NCBI GenBank assembly: GCA_964058845.1
Contig: CAXKVR010000190.1
Location: 62,001-126,000, forward strand
From: Carex sylvatica
Taxonomy: Eukaryota > Streptophyta > Magnoliopsida > Poales > Cyperaceae
Length of the DNA: 64,000 nt
Direction of reading: 5' to 3'
Program-made: the position numbers and the translations under genes
Shown here: positions 12,817-23,895 of the stretch, piece after piece
Layout: every line of letters begins with the position of its first letter
Numbering within the stretch: the stretch's first letter is position 1
Notes under the pieces: generated by a model
Told to the model about the DNA's origin: nothing
The model's input: the letters and a program-made list of their open reading frames with translations, nothing else
The model's database searches: none

Positions 12817-13388
12817 ATGTATATGTATATATAATATAATTACATATAATTATATATAAGTTAGATTTTTATACAATTATATAATATAATATAATTATAT
12901 AAAAAACTAAATTACTCTGTATGCAAATTAAAAAATTCTACAATTAATAATTATACTACAAAAATCTAAATTATACTAAACAAAATACCGATCGTTATAC
13001 GTCTACCATTGAACGAAAACTTAAACTGAAATTTTTGAAGCACTAAACGATGTTTTTTTGAAATTATGATGTTTTGAATACCTGGGGGTGCTCCCCGGGC
13101 AATATTCGGATCCGCCTCGTCCCCCCTCCCCTTCAAAAAGTAGTCATACGCCCAAATTCGATTTTCCTAGCCAAAGTTATGGCTGTTTAAATTTTTTTCG
13201 AAAGCTGAACTTTGAAAATTCATAACTAACTGTAGAAAAATCTAAATAAATTAAAATTTATGTCAATTCTGTGTATTTTTTAGTGCTCTACATACTGGTG
13301 TAATCACTTTTACAGTTTGATTCTTATATCAGTCCAGACTTGTTGATTTACCAGCAGATGTCAAATTTGATACATACATACATGCATG

Positions 13389-13793
13389 AGTAAGGCTAGG
13401 GTGCTATGGGTTGCATAGAGGACTACGGTGCTACGGCTCAATATTCGAGTTTTTTTAAATCATAACAGTCGTTCCAAACCGTTCATCTTGTTCTCCATAT
13501 TAATATGTGTTTAGAGATCAAATTTTATATTTTTTAGAATTTTTTTACTATTTTTTTAGATAGTTAAAAAATCAAATATATGAATGGTGCATAATTTTTT
13601 AGATCAAGTGATTTTCTACCTATCTATAAAAATAGTAAAAAATTTCCAAAAAAATATAAAATTTGGTATCCAAACACATATTAATATGGAGAACAAGATG
13701 AACGTTCGGATCGACCGTTAGGATTTTGAAAAGTCGAATATTGAGCCGTAGCACCGTAGCTCTCTATGCAACCCATAGCACCCTAGCCTTACT
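13389..13793. mobile_element. Foldback MITE of the shared-core family (AGTAAGGCTAGGG end type)
   Basis: The terminal inverted repeat is agtaaggctagggtgctatg, followed by the shared core (ttccaaaccgttcatcttg, ttctccatattaatatg). It is mirrored at 13680-13793. Confidence 0.85.
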
Positions 13794-14506
13794 CTATATA
13801 CATATATTCAGTATTTTAAAATGCAGTCGCATGGGCTATGTATATATGTATATTTGTATAATATATGTATATATAATATAATACATGTATATACATATAC
13901 ATATATATATAGAATATTAATGATTATTAAAAAAATTTTTATCAAATGTCAATCTAATCACTAAATATTATCTACAAATTAAAACTTAATAGTACATCAA
14001 ATTACTATTTTATTCACATTTGTGGCTATTTTTGAGGTACAGAAAATAATTAAATTTAACAACGTCAATAACAATATTTGTGGCTATTTTTGAGATGCCG
14101 CCCGTAAGTTTGTAATTAAATTTAATATGAAATCTCCTTAATGTTTTAGTGTTGTCAGAAAAAATTGATTATTTTTCTATTAAAATGTTATATGTTTATA
14201 AGTGAAAAAAAAATTGAATTTGGTTTAAAATTTGGTTTAAATTTGAATTAAAAAAAAAAAAGGTGTCACAGGCACGGGTAAGGGTTCACGAGCACGGGCA
14301 CAGGTATGGCGGACACGGGTACATTTCGGTCCGGGTACCAATGGGTTTTTGCCCAAAAAACCAGGTCCGGCCCTACTTATACTCGTACCCGTGTATCCGT
14401 GTACCCGTACATATCGGGGCACGAGCACGGTCCGGTCGGATAACTGGCACGAGCGAACCGGACCGAATTTGACCCGCCTGGGTATTAGAAAACCTCTAAT
14501 CGTAAC

Positions 14507-15669
14507 GACCATTTAAGCTGTTTGATTTTTCAAATCTCTCCATAGCACGAAATGCTCGTAGATTTTAATACAACTTAATTTTTATAATAGTTGTAAAATT
14601 TGAAGATAAAATTTGAGTTTGAGCAATGATGTGGGGGTATTGTAAGGGACATGTAGCAATGAAGTAGGCAGCACTAGAATTGTTCGGTGCCCAAAAGCAA
14701 CATTGACGAGTGGGAGGCGAGGCAGAGTCGCTATTTGCCACTTTTGGCCAGATGCTCTCTCAATATCTTACAACCATGCAAACACTTCTAAAGCACAAGT
14801 GACGGACATGTCAATTTGGATCCATCAAAGGGGGCTCATAATTAAATCACAACAATAAACAAACAAATAGTGAAACCGTACAAAAAACCTACGATCAAAT
14901 TCATCACAAGCCAAACATCGGGCAGGAAAAATACGCTATGAAACATGGTTACAAAAATTATATATTATATCAGAAAAATTTGTATAAGGAAAAAAAAAGT
15001 TTTATTTTATTTGATATATAAAATGAGAACTAGAAAAAATGAATTTGAAATTACAAATATATAATTAGAAAGTTATTTTGTCTTTTTGTGAACCAGGAAT
15101 AGAATTTACAAACAATAACTGTTTAATTACTTGTCACCTTTACAGAATTTATATTTAGCTTTCTCTTATCCATACTTCCAAAATTGTGATTCCCAAACAA
15201 AATAAAGTGTAATTTGACATGATTGGAACAAAAATTATTCTGGAGATTGTTCTGTGCTCAACATTTTAAAATATTTTAGTAATATTTTGTCCTACGAATA
15301 TAGAAAAAAGTTTCTAGAAAGATATTCACTTGATCAGAATTGCTTCCATAACTTGCCAAAAGTTATGTACACTTTTTTTTATTATTCTTTTTGTTCCCAA
15401 ACAGAGAACATAAAACAAGTCAAGTATTGGTCGCTATTTCGTAAATGAGAAGTGGCAAGTACAAAGCATATTATATACGAATTTTGATCTCCTGAATTAA
15501 CGCAAACGTTTGAGTTTGTATTCAAACCATCTAATCATAATCTATACGAATATTAAAGAGACCTCCATTAATTTTAACTTGAACACAATTAGTTCAAATT
15601 ATAATCGAATGGTATGGATTCCATCCGGACCAATTATATACAACCCTTAGTATGTGCTTATATTTTCTA
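14507..15669. other. Intergenic, nothing recognised
   Basis: 14640-14860 is less AT-rich than its surroundings and non-repetitive within the window, but holds no convincing open frame. Confidence 0.4.
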
Positions 15670-16081
15670 GAGTAGAACTAGGTCTTCTTAAGTTCATCAA
15701 GCCTCTTGGTAAACTCAAGTCTAAACACCGTCAAATTGACTTCAAATGACGAATCCGAACTGTTGAAATCCACATACCTTACAAGTGATGCGTCTACATG
15801 TGAAAATTTTAAACATTTGAATTAACTTAGTATAAAGTCAATCGATCAAAATTAGAATGTTAATAAATTAATTTTAATGCATTAATTTTTTGAATATTTT
15901 TTGACCACTTGATTTTATACTAAATTAATTCAAATGTTTAAAATTTTCACATTTAAACACATCACTCATAAGCTAGACGGGTTTTAACGGGTTGAATTCG
16001 TCATTTGAAGCCGATTTGACCGGTTTTAGACTTGAATTCACCAAAGAACTTGATGAACTTAAGAACACCCTAGTTCTACTC
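15670..16081. mobile_element. MITE, GAGTAGAACTAGGGTG family (copy 2)
   Basis: Same structure and internal words as 12404-12816 (gtgatgcgtctacatgtgaa, agtataaagtcaatcgatca), with arms more diverged from each other. Confidence 0.8.
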
Positions 16082-16094
16082 TATTTTCAATACA

Positions 16095-16360
16095 TACATA
16101 CATAAAAAAATAGTGTTTTACTTCGGGCTCATATTTTAATTTTCAAAGTTCTAATAGTTAATCAAATTTTTATGTTTTTTGAAAAAAATTTACTATTTTT
16201 TTAGGAATTTTGGAATTCACAAGTTTTCATTAAATAAAAATATCAAAAAAATTGTAATTTTCAAAAATCCTAAAAATAATAAAAAATAAAAAATTTGGTT
16301 TCCAAGTACATTCATGTATTTAATGCACCGAATTTTGACAATAATATTTAACGCACACAC
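16095..16360. repeat. Weak foldback, possibly an old shared-core MITE
   Basis: The word 'ttttactatttttttagg' and its reverse complement flank a short loop. The rest of the core is badly decayed. Confidence 0.25.
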
Positions 16361-17247
16361 AAAAAATTCTTTTGACCTTGTACTGTCGGACCGAAGATGT
16401 CAAGATGTGCTCACTAAGTTGATGCTGAGAGTAGGGATTTGCTAACGGGTACGGGCCGGACGGGTAGGGTATATCCGGGATCGGGCACAGGTCGAGTACG
16501 GGTATTACGGGCCGGGTATCACGGGTATTTTTTTCAAAATCCGTGTCCTGCCCGTCTTATACCCGTGCCCGTGGTACCCTTGACGGGCAGGGCGGTCCAG
16601 GTACCCGGTCCGATTTTTTTTTTTTCTCTTTGTTTTTTTTCTATTATTTTTTTACGGTGTTGTACGAATATCATTACGTGTTTATAATTCAACTTTTAAA
16701 ATCAAAATAGTTCAATATCAAATAGTGTATATAAATAAATAAAATTTGTAACTTATATATAAAAATTATTCATGCGCAATTTGTATATTTATTCGGCTAA
16801 ATACAAATGTATTTATTTATTTCTTTACGCCAGTCATTTTATTTTATTTTCAAATTCTCATTCTAATTATATAGTTTCATAATTTATTTATATCTATAAT
16901 ATATTTTGTAAACGTTCATTTATTTTTAATAGGTTACATAAAATATAAATCAGAAACTTTAAAAAAATAAAATAAAAATAAAAACTTTCTTAAATCAATT
17001 ACTTTAAAAATAATTATGAATTATTTTAAAATAATAGATTAAAAAATAAAAGTTACCCTCCTCCTTAATTCCGGGTTTGAGACCGGCTATGTAAAATAAC
17101 ATAGGCGGAGTTCTAACTTTTTTTTTTTTAGTAATTCTTCTTTAAAATAGATAATTTAAAAACTAATTGAAATGTTTAGAAATTTATAATTTAAAAAATA
17201 CCCATAAAGATTAAAAGAGGTTAGAAATTTATACCGACACTACCTAT

Positions 17248-18412
17248 TTAGTAGTTTGGATTCATATACCATTGTTCGCTCTCTTCGGCACCGTCGGAAT
17301 CTGAATTAGACTCACGTCGCGTCTTGGTACCGCTTTCTTCAGTGTCGGCTTCAGATGATGATAGTTGTTGAGGCATATGTTGCGTACACTCTTCAGCAGC
17401 AATCCAATCCTTCAAGCACACAAGTCTCTCAAAAATATGTGCACCCAACTTACTTCGTTTATCGGAGACGATCCTGTTCGCCGAACTGAAACAACTTTCA
17501 GAAGGGACGGTTGATACGGGCACGACAAATACGTCGCGGACCATCATCGCCAGCGTTGGCAAGAAACTTTGATGCCTCCTCCACCATGCCATCACGTCAA
17601 GTCCTTGTTCACTTTCGTTGATCATCGATATATAGCCCAATAACTCGTTTGTGAATGTGTGCGGTTGGCTCTCCGACTGAAAATCTGCTAATAATCCATC
17701 ACTGCTAGTGCTCCTAGAAGTGGAACTATTAAACAATTAAAAAAATTAGTGGACAAATAATGTAGATATTATAAATAATAAAGATTGAAAACGCATATAT
17801 ATTTATATTCATACCTAGGGGCGGCACGTGATGAAGCTGGGTTTCGGTTGTCACTCATTCTTGAGTGGTATATGTTAAACATCTCATCGAACTTCGAATT
17901 CACGTAAGCCTCCACCCCGGTTGAGTTTAAATGTAAATTCTGTTTGTACCTCTCAACTACTTTGATCGTGTAAAACTTCTTATATGCCAGGTTGAGGCAG
18001 TTTGTGATAATGGCTAGGAGAGGTACATCTTCCCAATATTTTAGGAATTTTTGTTTCATGGCATCTACAATTGGCGTGAGAGATGCATCATAGATTTCAG
18101 CTTGTTTCAATTCGCAATACACATTGGAGATGTCATAGAGATGTCTCAGCAACTCAAACGACGTCGGTGAGTACGAGCATGATAGTTGAACGGTTGCAGT
18201 AAAAAAGATCCCTAGGAATTTGCTAAGCCTTTACAGTTTATCCCATTCTTTGTCAATGAGTTCCAATTGCAATGTTTCGGGGTTGGAGCTTCTCAAAAAC
18301 TCCCCTATGACAGCTTTGTAAGAAAGACATCGGTTCAACAACCTATATGTTGAGTTCCAATGGGTATCTATATCCCAAAGTACCTTCAACTTGCTCAATC
18401 TATAGGTGACGC
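17248..18412 (-). pseudogene. hAT transposase remnant (RICESLEEPER/DAYSLEEPER-like), two exons, C-terminal part
   Basis: Exon 1 reads from 18412 with DTHWNSTYRLLNR (hAT RNase-H-like region), LSKFLGIFFTATVQLS, then the region often annotated DUF4413 (AMKQKFLKYW). Exon 2 carries the hAT dimerisation domain: LDVMAWWRRHQSFLPTLAMM, then VPVSTVPSESCFSSANRIVS and LVCLKDWI. The 89-bp intron (17726-17814) has GT donor and AG acceptor and keeps the frame. An in-frame TAA lies at 18231-18233, where relatives usually have a sense codon in the W-x-K-L segment, so the copy is dead. Coding similarity stops at about 18412 where the tandem repeats begin; nothing upstream of the WNSTY motif remains. Relatives are about 650-700 aa, so roughly half is absent. 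Confidence 0.88.
17726..17814 (-). other. Intron in hAT transposase remnant
   Basis: On the minus strand the donor is CCTAG|gtatga and the acceptor tttaatag|TTCC. Splicing joins the two coding blocks in frame. Confidence 0.7.
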
Positions 18413-18416
18413 ATAA

Positions 18417-18905
18417 TTTAAAAACTGAATTTAAAAAACTGAAATTAAAAAACTGAATTTAAAAAACTGAATTTAAAAAACTGAAATTAAAAAACTGAAT
18501 TTAAAAAACAGAATTTTAAAAAAAGAATTTAAAAAACAGAAATTAAAAAACAGAATTTGAAAAACAGAAATTAAAAAACAGAATTTAAAAAACAGAATTT
18601 AAAAAACAGAATTTAAAAAACAGAAATTAAAAAACAGATATTAAAAAACAGAATTTAAAAAACAGAAATTAAAAAACAGAATTTAAAAAACAGAAATTAA
18701 AAACAGAATTTGAAAAACAGAAATTAAAAAACAGAATTAAAAAAACAGAATTTAAAAAACAGAAATTAAAAAACAGAATTTAAAAAACAGAAATTTAAAA
18801 ACAGTAATTAAAAAACAGAAATTAAAAAACAGAATTTAAAAAACAGAATTTAAAAAACAGAATTAAAAAACAGAATAAAAAAAACAGAATTAAAAAAACA
18901 GAAAA
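18417..18905. repeat. Minisatellite, 13-14 bp unit
   Basis: About 35 tandem units of 'aaaaaacagaattt' and variants (aaaaaactgaattt, aaaaacagaaatt). The first few units have 'ctga', later ones 'caga', so the array has expanded from sub-variants. It directly abuts the broken 5' edge of the transposase remnant. Confidence 0.95.
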
Positions 18906-20010
18906 ATAAATCTAACCTATTCAAAACAAATATAATTACTTCACATATTCAAATCTATAAAACTAACCTATTTTAAAAAACCTATTAAAAATAAATCCGA
19001 ATTTTGAAAAATAAATCTAACCTATTCAAAAAAAATATAATTATTTCACATATTCAAATCTATAAAACTAACCTATTTTAAAAAACCTATTAAAAATAAA
19101 TCCAAATTTTGAAAAATAAATCTAATCTATTCAAAACAAATATAATTATTTCACATATTCAAATCTATAAAACTAACATATTTTTAAAAACCTATTAAAA
19201 ATAAATCCAAATTTTGAAAAATAAATCTTACCTATTCAAAACAAATATAATTATTTCACATATTCAAATCTATAAAACTAACCTATTTTAAAAAACCTAT
19301 TAAAAATAAATCCGAATTTTGAAAAATAAATCTAACCTATTCAAAACAAATATAATTAGTTCACATATTCAAATCTATAAAACTAACCTTTTTAAAAAAA
19401 CCTATTAAAAATAAATTCAAATTTTGAAAAATAAATCTAACCTATTCAAAACAAATATAATTAGTTCACATATTCAAATCTATAAAACTAACCTATTTTA
19501 AAAAACCTATTAAAAATAAATCCGAATTTTGAAAAATAAATCTAACATATTCAAAACAAATATAATTACTTCACATATTCAAATCTATAAAACTAACCTA
19601 TTTTAAAAAACCTATTAAAAATAAATCCGAATTTTGAAAAATAAATCTAACCTATTCAAAACAAATATAATTACTTCACATATTCAAATCTATAAAACTA
19701 ACCTATTTTAAAAAACCTATTAAAAATAAATCTGATTTTGAAAAATAAATCTAATCTATTCAAGACAAATATAATCACTTCACATATTCAAAAAAATAAA
19801 ACTAACATATTTTTTTCACATATTAAAAATAAATCCGAATTTTAAAAAATAAATCTAACCTATTCAAAACAAATCTAATTATTTCACATATTCAAAAAAA
19901 ATAAAACTAACCAATTTTTTTCACATATTAAAAATAAATCTAACAATTTCAAAAATAAAATCTAACATATTCAAAACAAATATAATTACTTGACATATTC
20001 AAATCTAACA
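18902..20010. repeat. Tandem array, exact 105-bp unit, about 11 copies
   Basis: Units begin 'aaaaataaatctaacctatt' at 18902, 19007, 19112, 19217, 19322, 19427, 19532 and 19637 (period 105). Three less regular units follow at 19741, about 19844 and about 19951. Units differ by only a few bases. The array decays into shorter fragments up to about 20160. Confidence 0.95.
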
Positions 20011-20334
20011 TAAACTAAATAAATCTAACATATTCAATAAATCTAACAAATATAATTACTTAATAAATTTAACAAATCTAACAAATGACAAATCTAATTA
20101 CTTAATATTCAATAAATATAGCATAAACTAAATGTACTTAAAAAATAAATTAATCTAAAGTGAAATAAATGTTACCTTTAAATCTCGCGAAATTTTTTTG
20201 TGGAAGGTGCCGAACTTCGTAATTTTGATACATTCGTAATTCCGTTTGCGAATTTGTAGAATGAATTAAATTTACAACTATATTTTTTTTAAAACAATAA
20301 ATTAAAAAATTGAGAATAATTAAATTTGAGAATT

Positions 20335-20405
20335 TAGATTGAGATAATGAGAGATGAGAGAATGAGAGTGTGAATTTTTTTAGAGGAAGAGGGGATATTT
20401 AAAGA
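20335..20405 (-). promoter_or_regulatory. Probable promoter and leader of the hAT element
   Basis: On the minus strand a TTTAAATAT box (20396-20404) precedes a CT-rich leader (cctcttcctct ... ctctcattctctcatctctc). Downstream an ATG at 20231-20233 opens a 58-bp frame that ends in AAAG|gtaac at 20175/20176, a possible first-exon remnant. Confidence 0.4.
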
Positions 20406-20774
20406 AAATATTGGGAAGGAATAAAATTTGAAAAAAAAAAAAAAAAACCGACGGGACGGTGGGTCCAGCCGGTCGGGTTTGATTAGATCGGTCCGGGCCC
20501 GGTTGAACCAGCGGCAAATTCGAAATTTCAAAAAAAATTGAATTTATGGGTCGGGTACGGAGTGGGGCGTCAGATCGGGTCGGACGGATACGGGCGTAAT
20601 TCGGGCCGAATTTGCCCGGGTATTGAACCAAATAACCGTACCCTACCCGTTTTATGCCCATACCCGTTTACCTGACCTATACCCGAGCTCGGGCACGAAT
20701 ACCCCGGATACCGGGCACGGACGGATCGGACACAGACGGGCCGACCCGGGTTTTTGCAACCCTCTAGCTGAGAG

Positions 20775-20940
20775 TACGCTAAAGGGACGACACGTATGTA
20801 TTGTACGCGCACCAAATATGGTCAGCAGTCAGCACACACACATAGTGACTGTGCAGACCATTTGGCTCCACATACAATATTTGTGTACAGTCCCTAGATA
20901 GTGCGCAATATTATTTACGTACAGGTAAAAATGAAATTTA
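20775..20940. other. Flank of the hAT insertion, nothing recognised
   Basis: This was contiguous with the sequence ending at 16423 before the insertion. Confidence 0.4.
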
Positions 20941-20950
20941 GAAAGAAAAA

Positions 20951-20959
<9 letters not shown>

Positions 20960-20990
<31 letters not shown>
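20960..20990. repeat. (TA)n microsatellite at a MITE junction
   Basis: Pure TA run ending directly at the MITE that starts at 20991. A second TA run follows that element (21417-21435). Confidence 0.9.
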
Positions 20991-20994
<4 letters not shown>

Positions 20995-21416
20995 GTTGGC
21001 TACTATGCTTATATAAGCATATCTCCACATATGCTTATAACTCATTTTTGTGTTTTTAATGTCCAAACGGTCGATCGGAACCGTTCATCTTGTTCTCCAT
21101 ATTAATATGTTCTTGGAGACCAAATTTTACATTTTTCTGAATTTTGTTACTATTTATTAAGCCAATTTAAAAATCTCTGATCCAACGGTGGCTACTGATT
21201 TTACTGTTTTGTTAAGCCACCGTTGGATCAGCGATTTTCAAAGTAGCTTAATAAATAGTAAAAAAATTCAGAAAAATGTAAAATTTAGTCTCCAAGCACA
21301 TATTAATATGGATAACAAGATGAACGGTTCAGATCGACCATTTGGACATTGGAAACACAAAAATGAGTAATAAGCATGTGTGGGGATATGCTTATATAAG
21401 CATAGTAGCCAACCTC

Positions 21417-21417
<1 letters not shown>
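20991..21417. mobile_element. Foldback MITE, shared core, AGAGGTTGGCTACTATGC end type (copy 1)
   Basis: Perfect-looking terminal arms agaggttggctactatgct / agcatagtagccaacctct. Then comes the shared core (gatcggaaccgttcatcttg, tctccatattaatatg) and a central 'gatccaacggtggct' inverted pair. It is embedded in (TA)n. A sister copy lies at 27347-27775. Confidence 0.92.
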
Positions 21418-21435
<18 letters not shown>

Positions 21436-21454
<19 letters not shown>

Positions 21455-21866
21455 ATGGTTAAGCTTAAATCGTTTGTTTCTGGACTTAGGAATAAATGAC
21501 TCGGTTCTCTGATTTCCAAAGTTCAAACGGTCGATCCAAACCGTTAGATGTTTAATCTATATTAAAATGTGCTTGGAGACAAAATTTTATGTTTTTTTAA
21601 ATTTTTTTTACTATTTATTAAGATGGTTTGAAAATTATTATTTTTATTAAAATTATGCACTATAAAAAAACGGCGACTTTCAAACCACCTTAATAAATAC
21701 TAAAACAATTCAAAAAAATATAAAATTTTGTCTCCAAGCACATTTTAATATAGATTAAACATCTAATGATTTGGATCGACCGTTTGAACTTTGAAAATCG
21801 GAGAACCGAGTTATTTGTTCCTAAATCCAGAAACAAACGATTTGAACTTAGTCATTCTCTCTCTCT
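21436..21866. mobile_element. Foldback MITE, shared core, GAATGGTTAAGCTTAAATCG end type
   Basis: The left GA-rich end gagagagaatggttaagc pairs with the right end cattctctctctct. The inner arms carry 'cgatccaaaccgttagatg' and 'aatctatattaaaatgtgc'. It adjoins the previous MITE through an 18-bp TA tract. Confidence 0.88.
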
Positions 21867-22005
21867 ATATATATATATGATAAATTAGTATATTTTTTTT
21901 CTTTCTAAAAAATGGTAACTAAAAAAAAATTCGGTTTAATGCATACATAAAACTTGAATAGATACGTTTCGACATGTCTAATTGCAATAGTGCATACATT
22001 CTAAG

Positions 22006-22710
22006 GAGTAGAACTAGGTAGGGGTGTTCATCGGTTCGGTTCGATTGAAATCAAACTGAACTAAGAAAATTGAAGTTATAATTTGGTTTTAAAAATAGAA
22101 TCAAACCGAACCGAATTAACATTGCAATCGAACCGAACTAAAGTTTTATTTCGGTTTGTTCGGTTTAAACCGAAATATATTAATTTGTTTATTTAAAACA
22201 ATTGATTTATAATAAACCGAAGTATATTAAGAAATAAACGGGGTATTAAGAAATAAATCGAAGTAAAGCAATTGATTAAGAAATAAACTGAGACGGTCCG
22301 GATCAAATTCATAATATATAAAAGTTCGGTCGGTTCGGTTATTTCGATTTTGAAATTTTCCAAACCGAAGTTATAATTCAGTTTTAAAAAGAAAACCGAA
22401 CCGAACCATTAAACCAAAAAAAAACTGAACTGCTTAATCCAAACTAATTTGGTTCCGTTCAAAACCGAATAAACTGGACCCAATGAACTAGAACTAGGGT
22501 GTTATTAAGTTCACCAAACCTCTTGGTGAACTCAAGTCTAAACTCGTTAAATTGGCTTCAAATAACGAATTCGAACCGTTGAAATACGTCAACTTTACGA
22601 GTGATGCGTCTACATATAAAAAAAATTTAATTTTGAAATTAATTTTGCATAGAGTCAAAAGGTCAAAAAAATTCAAAAAATGAATGCATTAAAATTAATT
22701 TATTTGTCAT
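22006..22710. mobile_element. MITE, GAGTAGAACTAGGGTG family (copy 3), interrupted and truncated
   Basis: The family's left end begins at 22006. It is interrupted after 'gagtagaactagg' by the element at 22019-22490 and resumes at 22499 ('gtgttattaagttcacc'). The right half is missing, apparently lost where the hAT-like element ending at 23037 lies. Confidence 0.75.
22019..22490. mobile_element. hAT MITE nested in another MITE, perfect 8-bp TSD
   Basis: It starts taggggtgttcatcggttcg and ends with a diverged inverse (caatgaacta). It is flanked by perfect 8-bp GAACTAGG (22011-22018 and 22491-22498). The interior consists of 'cggttcggttt' words in both orientations. Confidence 0.85.
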
Positions 22711-22719
22711 TGGACCGAG

Positions 22720-23037
22720 TTGTTAACGAGGTAGCTCGCTATTAGGGAGCTAGCTCGGTTAGATATCAATTTGAAAATTTGTATGAACTTTTGTACATTT
22801 TATACTGTCCAGCTCGGTTCAGCTCAGTTAAAAAAGTTTGTAAATTTTATTTTCTTCTTATAACAAGATTCAATCAGATCCAGTGAGCTAGCTCGTCAGC
22901 TCACGAACTAACTTGGTATAACTCGTAATGATTTCAAACTGAGATTTTAGCTCGAACTTCTAAAATCAACTCGCTCGTGACTCAAACGGGCCAACTTGTA
23001 AGGAGTTAAAGCTGAACCCAGCTCGTTGCCACCCATA
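22720..23037. mobile_element. Truncated hAT-like MITE of the 'agctcg' type
   Basis: The right end ...gctcgttgccaccata-like (gttgccacccata) and interior agctcgg words match 9809-10285 and 35909-36469. The left end and TSD were not found. Confidence 0.5.
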
Positions 23038-23476
23038 GTGGAAGAAGACTGAAGAACTGTACCTAGTACCTTTTGTGGTGCATTATTATTTATTCCCGGG
23101 ACCACGGAGAGTCCAATAGGTTCACAAAAGGAACAAAAAGCCCCACTATTATTTCTAGCTATAGAAACACGGGCCCAAAAAAAGCCGATCTGACATATTA
23201 CGTGTCCAAATTTGAATGGTCACCGTACCCAAAAATCGGATTTCTGGGGCCGACATGGATTGACATATGGGCCCCGCATATAATTCGGCCCAGCAACGTG
23301 CTAGCGTCACAAGCCCAAAGCCCCGGGGCCCGGGTACCACCGTTCCAATGCAGAACAAAAATCCTTATTTTACAGAGATCTAATTCGTCTGTATATGGTC
23401 GCTACTCGCTATTCTTGTTGAGCAACGTGTAAAAAGGTAAATGAGTGGTTCAGATTTGCGGTATAAGTTGTTGAAC
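23038..23476. other. Unique-looking intergenic segment with GGGCCC-rich motifs
   Basis: At 23100-23345 several 'gggccc' and 'ggcccaa' words occur, reminiscent of site-II elements in plant promoters. A frame of 119 codons (23073-23432) overlaps it but has no recognisable domain. No downstream gene is evident, so I do not call a promoter. Confidence 0.3.
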
Positions 23477-23684
23477 GCGTATCCTCTGCATTAACTCAAA
23501 AAGGAATCTTTTGAGTTAATGAATCTTAACCGTCTGATTTGAAACGGAGCCAATCCGACCACTGCTTATCATATAGGGGCAGTTTAATAATAGTACGGAT
23601 CTAATTAGCACGAATCTTAACAGATCGGATGGTCAGAATTTATTAACTCAAAAGATTCCCTTTTGAGTTAACGCAGAGGATACG
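23477..23684. mobile_element. MITE, GCGTATCCTCTGC end type (copy 1)
   Basis: The left end gcgtatcctctgcattaact and right end agttaacgcagaggatacg are inverted. Each carries an inner hairpin pair 'ttaactcaaaa ... ttttgagttaa'. Copy 2 is at 48101-48297. Both are flanked by GAA(C/T) words. Confidence 0.8.
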
Positions 23685-23895
23685 AATTCCTACTGGTGTT
23701 CTCAAATTGTATTACTTTTACACCAACATGCTTACATGCTCAAATAATTGTCCCCTTCATTCTTCATGTCCGGACGGTGCAATCTTCGATATGTGATTTG
23801 CATGTCACATCTCTCGTCATGCTTTTTCACTTTTTTTTTTTCTTTTTTTTTTCTTTCTTCCTTGTCGCCCCAGTCAAGAGTTATGACTTGTGAGT

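Larger units (their letters stand above)
11977..14498. mobile_element. Old hAT element, coding region lost, hosting two nested MITEs
   Basis: The GC-rich left end (tagtggtttgcaaacgggta ...) and right end (... acccgcctgggtattag ... aacctcta) match the termini of the 16432-20766 hAT element in style and order. Flanks are GTTGTAAC (11969-11976) and ATCGTAAC (14499-14506), 6 of 8 matching, as expected of an old TSD. No transposase coding is visible. Nested MITEs occupy 12404-12816 and 13389-13793. A 19-bp word 'atttgtggctatttttgag' occurs twice near 14018 and 14074. Confidence 0.6.
16432..20766 (-). mobile_element. Complete-ended nonautonomous hAT transposon, 4.3 kb
   Basis: The left end tagggatttgctaacgggta and right end (reverse complement tagagggttgcaaaaacccg) are imperfect TIRs. 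They are followed on both sides by GC-rich subterminal 'acgggtacgggc' repeats. A perfect 8-bp TSD GCTGAGAG lies at 16424-16431 and 20767-20774, which fixes both ends and fits a fairly recent hAT insertion. The transposase reads right to left. From the right end the order is subterminal repeats, promoter-like leader (20335-20405), a 105-bp tandem array, a 14-bp tandem array, then the C-terminal transposase remnant. The N-terminal BED zinc finger and most of the catalytic region are missing, so it cannot move unaided. Confidence 0.9.

Noticed and set aside
18400..20010. CRISPR-like repeat array
   Set aside because: Repeats are directly adjacent without unique spacers, and this is a plant nuclear genome; they are tandem satellites.
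23073..23432. 119-codon frame in GGGCCC-rich DNA
   Set aside because: It has no domain; overlapping open frames on both strands reflect base composition.
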